A stretch of DNA of 64,000 bases from JADHLJ01 sp038116915 (GTDB taxonomy: Bacteria > Pseudomonadota > Alphaproteobacteria > Thalassobaculales > Thalassobaculaceae): contig JAYOEU010000002.1 of the NCBI GenBank assembly GCA_038116915.1, positions 62,001-126,000 on the forward strand, written 5' to 3'. The translations under genes and the position numbers were made by a program. Shown here in pieces: positions 1-7,683 of the stretch. Positions within the stretch are counted from its first letter, which is position 1, and the number at the start of each line of letters is the position of its first letter. Below the pieces are notes generated by a model that saw only the letters and a list, made by a program, of their open reading frames with translations, did not search any database and was not told the DNA's origin.

Positions 1-1158
1 GAACGCGGTGATCGGCAGGGTCGGGGTGAGCAACAAGTCGTACCGGTCCAGGAACAGATTGAGTTTCGTGCCCGCCGCTTCCCGCGCCGCCACGGCGTCG
101 AGATACTGGTTCAATGTGATTTCAGCGCCGGCGATTCCCACCTCGCGGAAGCCGGGATCGAGCAGGGCGAGCTGTTCCTCGCTGAATCCCTGCTGCAGGC
201 GGGTGGCGCCGGTGTACCAGTGGATCCTGAACACCTCATGCTGGTCGCCGAGTCCGGGATCGGCCTCCTCCACATGCGCGCCAAGCGCGGTGAAGGTCTC
301 GGCCGCCGCCTTGACCAGCGCCGCGATTTCGGGGTCGACCTTCGCGTGCCCCAGATCAGGGCTGAAGGCGATCTTCCATCCCTTGACGGATGTCCCAAGG
401 CTGTCGCGCCAGTCATAGCCGCTCGCCGGAAGCGCATACCAGTCGCGCGGGTCGGCCTCCGCCATCACCGTCAGCATCAGCGCGGCGTCGGAAACCGTTC
501 GGGTTATCGGACCCTGGTGCGAGACCGTGCTGAAACCGCTTGCCGGATAGGTCGGTACCCGCCCGAATGTCGGTTTGATGCCGTAGATCCCGGTGTAGCC
601 CGCGGGCATCCGGATCGAGCCTCCACCATCGGACCCATGATGCAGCGCGCCCATGCAGGCCGCCGCCGCGGCCGCCGCGCCGCCGGAAGAACCGCCTGGG
701 GTCTTCGACGGATCCCACGGATTGCGGGTGATCCCGGTCAGTGGGCTGTCGGTCACGCCCTTCCAGCCGAATTCAGGTGTTGTGGTCTTGCCGAGCAGCA
801 CCGCGCCGTGGGCGCGAAGTTTGCCGACTAGCGGATGATCCTCATCCCAGGGACCTTCCTCGCTTGAGGTCCGGCTGCCCCGGCGTGTCGACCAGCCTTT
901 CGTTGCCACAAGGTCCTTGATCGTGGTCGGCACGCCGTCGACGAGCCCGGCCGGCTTCCCCTTGGCCCACCGTGCTTCCGAGGCCCGCGCCGCCTCGAGC
1001 GCGCGCTCCGGGTCCACCAGGCGAAAGGCGTTGAAGGTGCCGTCATGCTTGTCGATCCGTGCGAGCACCGCCTCGGTCGCCTCGACTGGCGACAAGGTTC
1101 GGCGGGCATAGGCGTGAACCAGTTCAGTGGCGGAGAGCCGGGCGGGATCAGTCTTCAT
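1..1158 (-). CDS. Amidase (amidase signature family), 3' end cut by window edge
   Basis: Hydrolyses amide bonds through the Ser-cisSer-Lys triad of the amidase-signature family; the substrate is not predictable. Reading the minus strand from the ATG at 1158 gives an open frame to the window edge (386 codons visible of a family norm near 450-480). Lys81 lies in VDGVPTTIKD, the Gly/Ser-rich signature TPGGSSGG holds the cis-Ser near 157, and SDGGGSIR holds the nucleophilic Ser near 180. The start overlaps the 3' end of the upstream VOC gene by 11 bp, so the two are probably co-transcribed. The C-terminus lies outside the window. It could equally be annotated as a GatA-like amidase, but no gatB or gatC is adjacent, so a catabolic amidase is preferred. 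Confidence 0.9.
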   Translation of the reverse strand, partial: MKTDPARLSATELVHAYARRTLSPVEATEAVLARIDKHDGTFNAFRLVDPERALEAARASEARWAKGKPAGLVDGVPTTIKDLVATKGWSTRRGSRTSSEEGPWDEDHPLVGKLRAHGAVLLGKTTTPEFGWKGVTDSPLTGITRNPWDPSKTPGGSSGGAAAAAAACMGALHHGSDGGGSIRMPAGYTGIYGIKPTFGRVPTYPASGFSTVSHQGPITRTVSDAALMLTVMAEADPRDWYALPASGYDWRDSLGTSVKGWKIAFSPDLGHAKVDPEIAALVKAAAETFTALGAHVEEADPGLGDQHEVFRIHWYTGATRLQQGFSEEQLALLDPGFREVGIAGAEITLNQYLDAVAAREAAGTKLNLFLDRYDLLLTPTLPITAF

Positions 1159-1549
1159 AGGGTGCTTTCGATCGGGTCGGTGATTTCCAGTCGGGATCGC
1201 GAAAGGCCTGGAGCTCGAAGCGGTAATTCTCGGGCCCGCGGAAGAACGCCGAATAGACTTTGAAACGCTCGGAATAAGCGGGTGGCGCCTCGAACGTCAC
1301 GCCGCGTGACCGCAAGGCCTCATACGCGCCATCCACATCGTCTGAGACAAAACTATAGGTGACGCTTGGGTTTTCCGACGGAGCGCGGTTGGTGCAGATC
1401 CCGAGGAAGGAGGTGTCGGTCACCTTGTAGATGTGGCAGGTGTCGTTCTGGTTCAGCGCCAGCTCAAGCCCGAGCTTTTCTGACAGAAACGCGCTGCCGG
1501 CGGCCAGATCGGTCGTGTAGATGAAGGTAACCTGCTGGCTAAAGAGCAT
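1148..1549 (-). CDS. VOC (glyoxalase/bleomycin-resistance) family protein
   Basis: 133-aa single-domain protein with the vicinal-oxygen-chelate pattern: VTFIYTTDLAAGSAFLSEKLGLEL at the N-terminus, a central VSDDVDGAYEALRSRGVTF repeat half, and a terminal YRFELQAF strand carrying a possible metal-ligand Glu. Such proteins are metal-dependent lyases, dioxygenases or resistance proteins; the exact reaction cannot be told. The C-terminal coding end overlaps the start of the downstream amidase, suggesting translational coupling. No transposon or regulator is adjacent. Family assignment is good, function open. Confidence 0.8.
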   Translation of the reverse strand: MLFSQQVTFIYTTDLAAGSAFLSEKLGLELALNQNDTCHIYKVTDTSFLGICTNRAPSENPSVTYSFVSDDVDGAYEALRSRGVTFEAPPAYSERFKVYSAFFRGPENYRFELQAFRDPDWKSPTRSKAPYED

Positions 1550-1642
1550 GTGGGTCCCGGGACTTTCCGCAGAGCATGAGCCTGGACCTTAAGATGACCG
1601 GGGCGGCGGAACAAGTCGCGGGAGGCGCCGCGGCGACGAGAG

Positions 1643-2104
1643 TCAATGAATGTCGAACAGCCCGTCGTTCTTCACCTCATAGGCGGCGACCATCGGGGTG
1701 CTGACCACATCGTTCTGTTTCGCGAAGGGCAGGATCAGCCGTTCATAGGTCATGATTTCGCCGAAAAACTCGCCGCTGTAGATCCGCCAGGTTGGTTTCG
1801 AGCGGGTGCGGACATACTCGTACTCGTGCTCGAGAACCGTGCGTTGCGAGGCGGGCAGAGATTCGAGATTGAGGCCGGTCATGTCGACGCCGAACGCCTC
1901 GACGAATGTCTGGCCGTAGTAGCGGTAGACATAGTCGTTGCCTTGGCGGATCGCGATGATCGCCAGGTTCGGCAACCAGTCCCGCAGCCGCTCGATCGGC
2001 ACCTTGGAAAGCAGCGGGACCTTGTTCGAGCCCTTCACTTTGCCCCATAGCTCATAGAGCGTGCGGAGATTGGGCTGCATGGTGAGGCGGCTGATGACCG
2101 GCAT
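1643..2104 (-). CDS. PAS_5-type PAS domain protein
   Basis: Small cytosolic protein that is essentially one PAS domain of the type common in Rhodospirillales: LRTLYELWGKVKGSNKVPLLSKVPIERLRDWLPNLAIIAIRQGNDYVYRYYG, followed by GVDMTGLNLESL and a late YERLILPF strand. It has no output domain, so it would act as a sensor or adaptor for an unseen partner; the ligand is unknown. The open frame extends upstream to 2170, but the extra N-terminal residues do not look like PAS sequence. I chose the ATG at 2104 (153 aa); an ATG at 2080 also fits and neither has a strong Shine-Dalgarno. About 200 bp upstream are non-coding, with nothing recognisable. Confidence 0.75.
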   Translation of the reverse strand: MPVISRLTMQPNLRTLYELWGKVKGSNKVPLLSKVPIERLRDWLPNLAIIAIRQGNDYVYRYYGQTFVEAFGVDMTGLNLESLPASQRTVLEHEYEYVRTRSKPTWRIYSGEFFGEIMTYERLILPFAKQNDVVSTPMVAAYEVKNDGLFDIH

Positions 2105-2313
2105 GGGTTTTCCGTGGCTGAACTGTCGTTCAGTGGTACCGCATCCGGAGGTCAGGGGCCATCCGGCCAATTTGTGCCTTATTGGAGAGTCGGTTAGGGG
2201 AGAGGCATCCGGGCGGAGCGTGTGCCGGGCCCGCGAATCACCCGAGCGGATATCCTATCGCCAGCCGACCGGTGCCGCGAGTTCCCTGCGCGCCGGGCCG
2301 GCTTCGCGAAGGT

Positions 2314-2517
2314 CTAGTCGGCGGGCTTGGGAGGAAGAACGTTGCCGCCCAAACCGCCGGATCGCGGCGTGCAGGCGCCGGAGAAGATCTGCTGCACCAG
2401 ATTCTCCTTACAGTCCGCCCAGGGCCGATCAATCCCGCCGCCGGCTTCGGACTGATAGATCATGGCAATCGCCAGGACCGCGAAGATAGCGGCCAAAATC
2501 CACATGTTGCGGCTCAA
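2314..2517 (-). CDS. Small single-pass membrane protein, unknown function
   Basis: 67-aa protein starting at a TTG codon (2517) preceded by a GGAGAG Shine-Dalgarno 4 nt away. The N-terminal stretch NMWILAAIFAVLAIAMIYQ is a clear transmembrane helix. The rest is a short polar tail with two cysteines (WADCKENL and SGACTPRSG), which would be periplasmic if the helix is an N-in anchor and could form a disulfide. No family is recognised. The coherent hydropathy and the ribosome-binding site support a real gene, but it stands alone between two unrelated genes. Confidence 0.55.
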   Translation of the reverse strand: MSRNMWILAAIFAVLAIAMIYQSEAGGGIDRPWADCKENLVQQIFSGACTPRSGGLGGNVLPPKPAD

Positions 2518-2596
2518 TGCGCTCTCCGATTTAAGCCATCAGTGACGAGCCCCTAATTTGGGACGCCTTCGAGTGGTTACAAGACGGACCGCACAG

Positions 2597-3049
2597 TCAT
2601 TGCGGCCAGTCGTCGATATAGTCCGGCAGGGATTCGTCCGGTACGTCGCGTTCCGAAACAGCCCGGCCCCGCACTGAAATTCCAGCCTCGTGTACCGTCT
2701 CGGCGCGCCCTGAGACCAGCGGGTGCCACCACCGCAGATCCTCGCCGTCGCGCAACAAGCGGTAGGCGCAGGTCGACGGCATCCAGGCTATGTCCTCGAC
2801 CACCTGTGGCGAGAGCACGACACAGTCCGGCACGATCTTCTTGCGGTTCCCGTAGTCTCCGCAGCGGCAGGTATGGCAGTCCAGGAGCCGGCACGCGACC
2901 GTGGTGAACAGCAGGTCGTCGGTCACGTCGTCGATCAGTTTGACCAGACAGCATTTACCGCAGCCGTCACAAAGCGACTCCCACTCTTCGGCGGTCATCT
3001 GCCGGAGTGATTTGGTGCGCCAGAACGGTTCAGCATTGTCGCCGGTCAC
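2597..3049 (-). CDS. YcgN family cysteine-cluster protein (UPF0260)
   Basis: 150-aa protein of the UPF0260/YcgN family, which carries a conserved cysteine cluster thought to bind metal; its cellular role is not established. Visible family features are WRTKSLRQMTAEEWESLCDGCGKCCLVKL near the N-terminus (three Cys in a CxxCxxCC-like motif), then CRLLDCHTCRCGDYGNR and the terminal LPDYIDDWP. Length matches the family. The gene is 7 bp beyond the 3' end of the class II aldolase gene on the same strand, so it may be the last gene of that transcript, though no functional link is evident. Confidence 0.9.
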   Translation of the reverse strand: MTGDNAEPFWRTKSLRQMTAEEWESLCDGCGKCCLVKLIDDVTDDLLFTTVACRLLDCHTCRCGDYGNRKKIVPDCVVLSPQVVEDIAWMPSTCAYRLLRDGEDLRWWHPLVSGRAETVHEAGISVRGRAVSERDVPDESLPDYIDDWPQ

Positions 3050-3056
3050 GAAAATG

Positions 3057-3842
3057 TCAGTCGCGGTAGCTGGGGTCGATCTTGTCGAGCTTGCGCATCA
3101 GCGCCGCGAATTCAAGCTGGCCGTAGCCGTCCTCATCGAAGGTTTCCGCGAAACCGTCGACCTCGGCACCGGATTTGGCGGCGAGGTTGTCGCCCAGCAC
3201 GTCCAGGGTGCCCGCGGCTCCGGCATCGACTTGAATCTGACAGGAACGCTCCAGGCGATAGAGACGCAGGAAGGCGTCCGGAACGCTCGCGCCGACGGTC
3301 ATCAGCCCATGATGTTTGAGGATCATCGCCCGGTGATTTCCAAGCGAGGCCAGCAACCGCTCGCGCTCGTCGAGATGCAGGCTCGGCCCTTCATAGTCGT
3401 GATAGGCCAGCCGGTTGTGGAAGATGGTGGAGAACATGCTGATCGGCAACAGGCCTTCCTTGACCGCAGCGACCGCCATGCCGGCACGGGTATGGGTATG
3501 CATAACCACGCGGTTGTGCTCGGCATGGGCCATATGGACCGCCGAATGGATCACGAATCCGGCATGATTAACTCCGAACGGCGTTTCATCGATGATGTTG
3601 CCGTCCACATCGATCTTCACCAGATTGGACGCGGTCACCTCGTCATAAGCAAGGCCGAACGGATTGATCAGAAAATGCGGTTCGGTACCAGGAACTCGGG
3701 CTGTCAGATGGCCGTAGATCAACTCGGTCCAACCGAAATGCTCCACCAGCCGATATGCGGCGGCGAGCTGGACCCTGAGATCCCACTCTGCGTCGCTCAT
3801 CTTGGAACGATCCACCTTGAAGTCGACGGGAAGCTGGTTCAT
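3057..3842 (-). CDS. Class II aldolase/adducin family protein
   Basis: 261-aa member of the zinc-dependent class II aldolase/adducin family (fuculose-phosphate aldolase-like fold). The metal-binding histidines are visible in VVMHTHTRAGMAV and in MILKHHGLMTVG, and the N-terminal GWTELIYGHLTARVPG matches the family. A frame runs upstream to 3881, but the ATG at 3842 has GGAGAG 5 nt before it and avoids overlap with the neighbour. It lies 13 bp after an alpha/beta hydrolase gene and probably shares its transcript with that hydrolase and the SCP2-like protein upstream. The substrate could be a sugar phosphate or an aromatic or aliphatic acid; nothing here decides. Confidence 0.85.
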   Translation of the reverse strand: MNQLPVDFKVDRSKMSDAEWDLRVQLAAAYRLVEHFGWTELIYGHLTARVPGTEPHFLINPFGLAYDEVTASNLVKIDVDGNIIDETPFGVNHAGFVIHSAVHMAHAEHNRVVMHTHTRAGMAVAAVKEGLLPISMFSTIFHNRLAYHDYEGPSLHLDERERLLASLGNHRAMILKHHGLMTVGASVPDAFLRLYRLERSCQIQVDAGAAGTLDVLGDNLAAKSGAEVDGFAETFDEDGYGQLEFAALMRKLDKIDPSYRD

Positions 3843-3855
3843 GGGTTCTCTCCGG

Positions 3856-4704
3856 TCAGGCGCGCGCCAGTATCTTATCAAGCACGGGCAAGAGGTAGGT
3901 TCTGAAGGCCGCGGGGTTCTCGCTCATCGGGAAATGCCCGACCTCCTTCATGATGACGGCCTCGGCGCCGGGAATTCGTCCGGCGGTGGCGATCGTCGCC
4001 TCGGGCGTGCAGGAATAGTCGTATTCGCCGGTCATAAGATAGACCGGGCACGATTTCGTGTCGATATCGCCGCTCCGCGCCGTGTAGTCGGAATCGGTCC
4101 GGAAGAAGTGCATGTCACCCTTAAAGACGCCGGTGCCGCCCTGATAATAATGCCAGAGCGTTTCCCAGCGGGATTCGTCCGGGCTCTGGGGTGCGCAAAG
4201 GCCGCTGACCAGGCCGACGCAGAAGTCGCCGTTCACGAAGTCCGGATGGTCGGTCCAGGAATTATGGTACCAGGGCGCCGGTCGGTCGGAGCCTTCAAGC
4301 CCGATCACCGCGCCGAGCCGGGTTCCGTGTTCGATGGCAAGACGGATCACGACCCGTCCGCCCATGGAACACCCCATCACCACCGGCTTTTCGAGGCCCA
4401 GACCGTCAATGAAACCCATGATCGCGGCAACGTAGAAGTCGCTTGTCAGCTGATAGTCCTCGTCCTGCCAGCCCACCGGAGGCGTGGATTTGCCGTGCCA
4501 GGGCATGTCGAAGGCAAGCACTCGAAACCGGTCGGTCACCGCGGCATCGCACATCAGGTGACGAAACTGGCTCGCATGCGCGCCGGCGGTGTGCAGGCAG
4601 ACGAGCGGAATGCCCTGTCCGGCCTCCTCGAAATAGATGCGGTAATCCCGGCCTTCTATCGGCAAGGTGAGATAGCGTCCGACGATCGGCTCCAGCTCAA
4701 TCAT
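3856..4704 (-). CDS. Alpha/beta hydrolase
   Basis: 282-aa alpha/beta-hydrolase fold enzyme. The oxyanion region is LVCLHTAGAHASQFRHL, the nucleophile elbow is GCSMGG with Ser113, an acidic residue sits in TGEYDYSCTP, and the catalytic His is in EVGHFPMSENP, so the triad looks complete. It resembles C-C bond or ester hydrolases of catabolic clusters. The start overlaps the end of the upstream SCP2-like gene by 8 bp, and the class II aldolase follows 13 bp downstream, so the three look like one functional unit. Substrate not inferable. Confidence 0.88.
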   Translation of the reverse strand: MIELEPIVGRYLTLPIEGRDYRIYFEEAGQGIPLVCLHTAGAHASQFRHLMCDAAVTDRFRVLAFDMPWHGKSTPPVGWQDEDYQLTSDFYVAAIMGFIDGLGLEKPVVMGCSMGGRVVIRLAIEHGTRLGAVIGLEGSDRPAPWYHNSWTDHPDFVNGDFCVGLVSGLCAPQSPDESRWETLWHYYQGGTGVFKGDMHFFRTDSDYTARSGDIDTKSCPVYLMTGEYDYSCTPEATIATAGRIPGAEAVIMKEVGHFPMSENPAAFRTYLLPVLDKILARA

Positions 4705-5077
4705 CGCGGCCTCCCGAATTCGGAGCCCGGCGGAGCGTCGCCAGAACGTCCTTCACATAACGCAAATGCGAAAGCAGTACGGTCACGTCGCCCTCGACGA
4801 CGCAGTGGCCGAAGCGGTTCATGGCGAAAATGTCGTGGAAGCCGGGGTCCGGGAACGGCTCCCGGAATTTCTCCCAGGCCGTTTCAGGCGCGCGGATCGC
4901 GAAGCTCCAGCCGCGCATAATGAACGGGCCTTCATCTATGCCGGCGATCCGTCCGCGATCCACGGCGACATGAAAGCCGCGATCGCCGATCTCGATCAGG
5001 AAGGACGCGGTCATGGATCTGCCCCGGCGGACCAGCGCCGGGTTCCCGTTCACGCGTGATGCGAGAGCCTCCAACAT
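4697..5077 (-). CDS. Conserved hypothetical protein, SCP2-like
   Basis: 126-aa protein whose core resembles a sterol-carrier-protein-2-type lipid-binding domain: ASFLIEIGDRGFHVAVDRGRI, then FAIRAPETAWEKFREPFPDPGFHDIFAM, then VVEGDVTVLLSHLRYVKDVL. The pattern of FHDIFA followed by EGD and a terminal helix recalls SCP2 domains, but this is pattern recognition only. The start could be 5077 or the internal ATG at 5014; neither has a strong ribosome-binding site. It overlaps the downstream hydrolase by 8 bp, suggesting that it binds a hydrophobic substrate or product of that enzyme. Confidence 0.6.
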   Translation of the reverse strand: MLEALASRVNGNPALVRRGRSMTASFLIEIGDRGFHVAVDRGRIAGIDEGPFIMRGWSFAIRAPETAWEKFREPFPDPGFHDIFAMNRFGHCVVEGDVTVLLSHLRYVKDVLATLRRAPNSGGRDD

Positions 5078-5110
5078 GGGCGTAGTCTAACAGCGGGTGC
5101 GGCGGCGCGG

Positions 5111-6358
5111 TCAATCGCCGGTCTGGCCGAGGGCGTGACTGCCGGGTTGTTTGGCGCGCTGAGCCTGCTCGAAATCATGGATATAGTCGCGGGTCAGCGG
5201 CACTGTCTCTAGGCGTTTGGCGAGCTGGATCTGGAAGACCATCAAGACGCCATGGCGAAAGGCGGCCTCGCATCCGAGAAGATAGAACTCCCACATCCGG
5301 CAGAACCGCTCGTCGTACATTGCCGCGATCGTTTCGCGGTTGCGCTCGAACGCCTCGTGCCAGCGGCGCAGCGTCTCGGCGTAGTGAAGCCGCAGGATCT
5401 CGACATCCGTCACCATGAGGTCCGTTTTCTCGATCCACGGCATCTGCTCGGCCAGGGTCGGTGTGTAGGCTCCGGGAAAGATGTAGCGCTCCATCCAGGG
5501 ATTCTGCGGTCCCGGCTGATTGAATTTGCCGACGCAATGGATCAGCGCGACACCGTCGTCGGTCAGCAGGTCCGACAGTTTGGAATAAAACTCGCCGTAA
5601 TGCCTCGGTCCCACATGTTCCAGCATGCCGACCGAAACGATCCTGTCGAAGCGGGCGGTGATGTTTCTATAGTCCTGCAGGCGGAACGTCACGCGGTTGG
5701 TCAGTCCGGCTTTCCAGGCTCGCTCGTTGCTGACTTTGTGCTGTTCCCTCGACAGGGTGACCCCGTCGACCTTGATGTCGGCAAGGCCGGCGAGATAGAG
5801 GCCCATTCCGCCCCAGCCGGAGCCGATGTCGAGCAGGCGTTGACCGTCTTCCAGCAGTAGCTTGGCGGCGATATGCGCCTTCTTGCACTGTTGCGCGGTG
5901 GCGATATCGTCCTGCGGGCTGGTGAAATAGGCGCAGGAATACTGCCGGTCGGCATCCAGAAACAGATCGAACAACTCATCGCGCAGGTCATAGTGATGCG
6001 CGACCTTGCGTTGCGCTATGCCGATCGGGTTGTACGTACGGATCGCCGCCTGGATGTCGCGGAAAAAATTCAGCAAACGCTGAAGTTTCGTGGCTTCCAG
6101 ATCCCGCTGGCTGGCCGTGCAGATTTCAATGAAATCCCGGAGCGAGCCTTCTTCGACAACCAGCGTGCCGTCCATATAGGCTTCGCCGGCTGCCAGTTGG
6201 GGGTTGTGAAAAAGGCGGAAATGCAGGGCGGGATCAGTCAGGCGGATCGTTGCGGAAGGTCCGTCGCTACCGGCGAGGCGGTGCGTTCGCCCCTTCGCAT
6301 CTATTACGGTGAGCGAGCCATACTTGATAACGTTCTTGAACGATGTTCCCGCAAACAT
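5111..6358 (-). CDS. cfa: Cyclopropane-fatty-acyl-phospholipid synthase family protein
   Basis: Transfers a methylene group from S-adenosylmethionine to the double bond of unsaturated phospholipid acyl chains, at the inner face of the membrane. The 415-aa protein has an N-terminal lipid-binding region (about 1-110), the QRKVAHHYDL motif preceding the catalytic domain, the SAM-binding LLDIGSGWGGMGLYLA, and the family pattern VGMLEHVGPRHYGEF. The ATG at 6358 is preceded by GGAGG about 10 nt upstream; earlier in-frame codons to 6430 lack this. It stands alone with a 260-bp gap upstream. A related SAM-dependent lipid methyltransferase cannot be excluded. Confidence 0.9.
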   Translation of the reverse strand: MFAGTSFKNVIKYGSLTVIDAKGRTHRLAGSDGPSATIRLTDPALHFRLFHNPQLAAGEAYMDGTLVVEEGSLRDFIEICTASQRDLEATKLQRLLNFFRDIQAAIRTYNPIGIAQRKVAHHYDLRDELFDLFLDADRQYSCAYFTSPQDDIATAQQCKKAHIAAKLLLEDGQRLLDIGSGWGGMGLYLAGLADIKVDGVTLSREQHKVSNERAWKAGLTNRVTFRLQDYRNITARFDRIVSVGMLEHVGPRHYGEFYSKLSDLLTDDGVALIHCVGKFNQPGPQNPWMERYIFPGAYTPTLAEQMPWIEKTDLMVTDVEILRLHYAETLRRWHEAFERNRETIAAMYDERFCRMWEFYLLGCEAAFRHGVLMVFQIQLAKRLETVPLTRDYIHDFEQAQRAKQPGSHALGQTGD

Positions 6359-6621
6359 CGTGCCGTGACCTCCATTCGATTGGTCGGGATACTCCAATCG
6401 CGACATGAAGCCGGTGGGGAATAGTAACAAATCAACTCAATCTCGGATAGTTTTCAAGGTTCCGGTCTTTTGAGATCTCAAGGAGAGAGAATCCCGCGAA
6501 AAGGGAACGCTCGCCGGACTGTTATCGAAGTCTCAACTGGTTCAAATACCGGCCACTGATATCCGATTGATTTTCATGCGAATTCTTTCCAGCGCGTCGG
6601 CGCCGCTCGCTTCGCGCTATA

Positions 6622-7374
6622 TCAGTAGACCGCGCGTCCGCCGGACAAGTCGAAACAGGCGCCGGTGCTGAATCCGCAGCGGTCCGAGGCCAGCCAGCAG
6701 ACCAGTTCGGCGCATTCCTCGGCGGTGCCCAGGCGTTGCATCGGGCTTTTGTCGATCATGATCTTCAGCAGAGCCGGATCGGCGTTCCGCGCCATCTCGG
6801 TATCGAGGGCCGCCGGCGCGATGCAGTTCACCAGCACGCCCGAGGTCGCGAGTTCCTTTCCCATCGTCTTCGTCAGCGCGATCACACCGGCTTTCGAGGC
6901 GCTGTAGGCGGCCATCAAGGGCGTGCCGTCCTTGCCGGCGAGCGACGCGATATTGACGATACGGCCCCAGCCCCGCGCGACCATTCCAGGCGCCGCCTGC
7001 TTGGAGCATAGAAAGGTGCCGGTGAGGTTTACGTCCAGGACCCGGCGCCAGACATCGCTTTCCAGGCTGGTGACCGGTCCTGGCGCGCCGATGATGCCGG
7101 CGCTGTTGACCAGGATATCGACCTTGCCATGGGCACTCTCCGCGCCGCGCAGCGCAGACGTCACCTGAGAGTCCTCGGAGATATCGACCGCAATCGCGGT
7201 CGCCCGGTCTCCGGCCTTGAGGCCCAGCAAGGCACGCTCGGCCTCGTCCCCGTCGGCGTCCCACAGCGCCACCCGGCCGCCACGTTCGAGAATCATCCTG
7301 GCGCTAGCGAGGCCGATTCCCCGCGCGCCGCCGGTGATCACCGCGACCTTGCCCTCGAAATCCCGCGTGGTCAT
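6622..7374 (-). CDS. SDR family NAD(P)-dependent oxidoreductase
   Basis: 250-aa classical short-chain dehydrogenase. The cofactor site is VAVITGGARGIGLASA at the N-terminus, followed by NSAGIIGAPGP. The active site is NIASLAGKDGTPLMAAYSASKAG with the Ser-Tyr-Lys set. The C-terminal FSTGACFDLSGGRAVY is typical of the family. The substrate is unknown. The ATG at 7374 was chosen because the upstream in-frame extension to 7566 lies antisense inside neighbouring genes and has no family similarity. It follows the small helical-protein gene by 5 bp and is probably co-transcribed with it. Confidence 0.88.
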   Translation of the reverse strand: MTTRDFEGKVAVITGGARGIGLASARMILERGGRVALWDADGDEAERALLGLKAGDRATAIAVDISEDSQVTSALRGAESAHGKVDILVNSAGIIGAPGPVTSLESDVWRRVLDVNLTGTFLCSKQAAPGMVARGWGRIVNIASLAGKDGTPLMAAYSASKAGVIALTKTMGKELATSGVLVNCIAPAALDTEMARNADPALLKIMIDKSPMQRLGTAEECAELVCWLASDRCGFSTGACFDLSGGRAVY

Positions 7375-7379
7375 GAAGA

Positions 7380-7640
7380 CTATCCCTGAAAGTTCGCGTC
7401 TTCGGACAGGGTGAACTCTCCGGCGCGGATCCGCTCCGGCCATTCCGCCACCATCTCGGCGACGGATTCCTCGCCGTAATGCTCGATCATGTCGGTGAGC
7501 GCCGCGAAAATCGCCGAGGATGCCACCATCTCCGCCGAAATCCCCTGGGCGAGGGCATCCTCCCAAACCTCGAGGATCATTTTCAGCGCCAGGCGTTTTT
7601 GCTCGTCCTCGGGCAGGAACATGGCGTCGTCATGGGACAT
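7380..7640 (-). CDS. Small conserved helical protein, unknown function
   Basis: 86-aa acidic, mostly helical protein (PEDEQKRLALKMILEVWEDALAQGI, MVASSAIFAALTDMIEHYGEESVAEMVAEW). It has no signal peptide or membrane segment and I do not recognise the family. The ATG at 7640 gives a compact protein; upstream in-frame codons run to 7721 into the divergent mnmC start region and are unlikely. It directly precedes an SDR gene (5 bp) and is divergent from mnmC, 43 bp between starts. Confidence 0.6.
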   Translation of the reverse strand: MSHDDAMFLPEDEQKRLALKMILEVWEDALAQGISAEMVASSAIFAALTDMIEHYGEESVAEMVAEWPERIRAGEFTLSEDANFQG

Positions 7641-7683
7641 CGCGATCTCGCGTTTCGGTGTGATTGAAGCGTCGGACGGGAGA

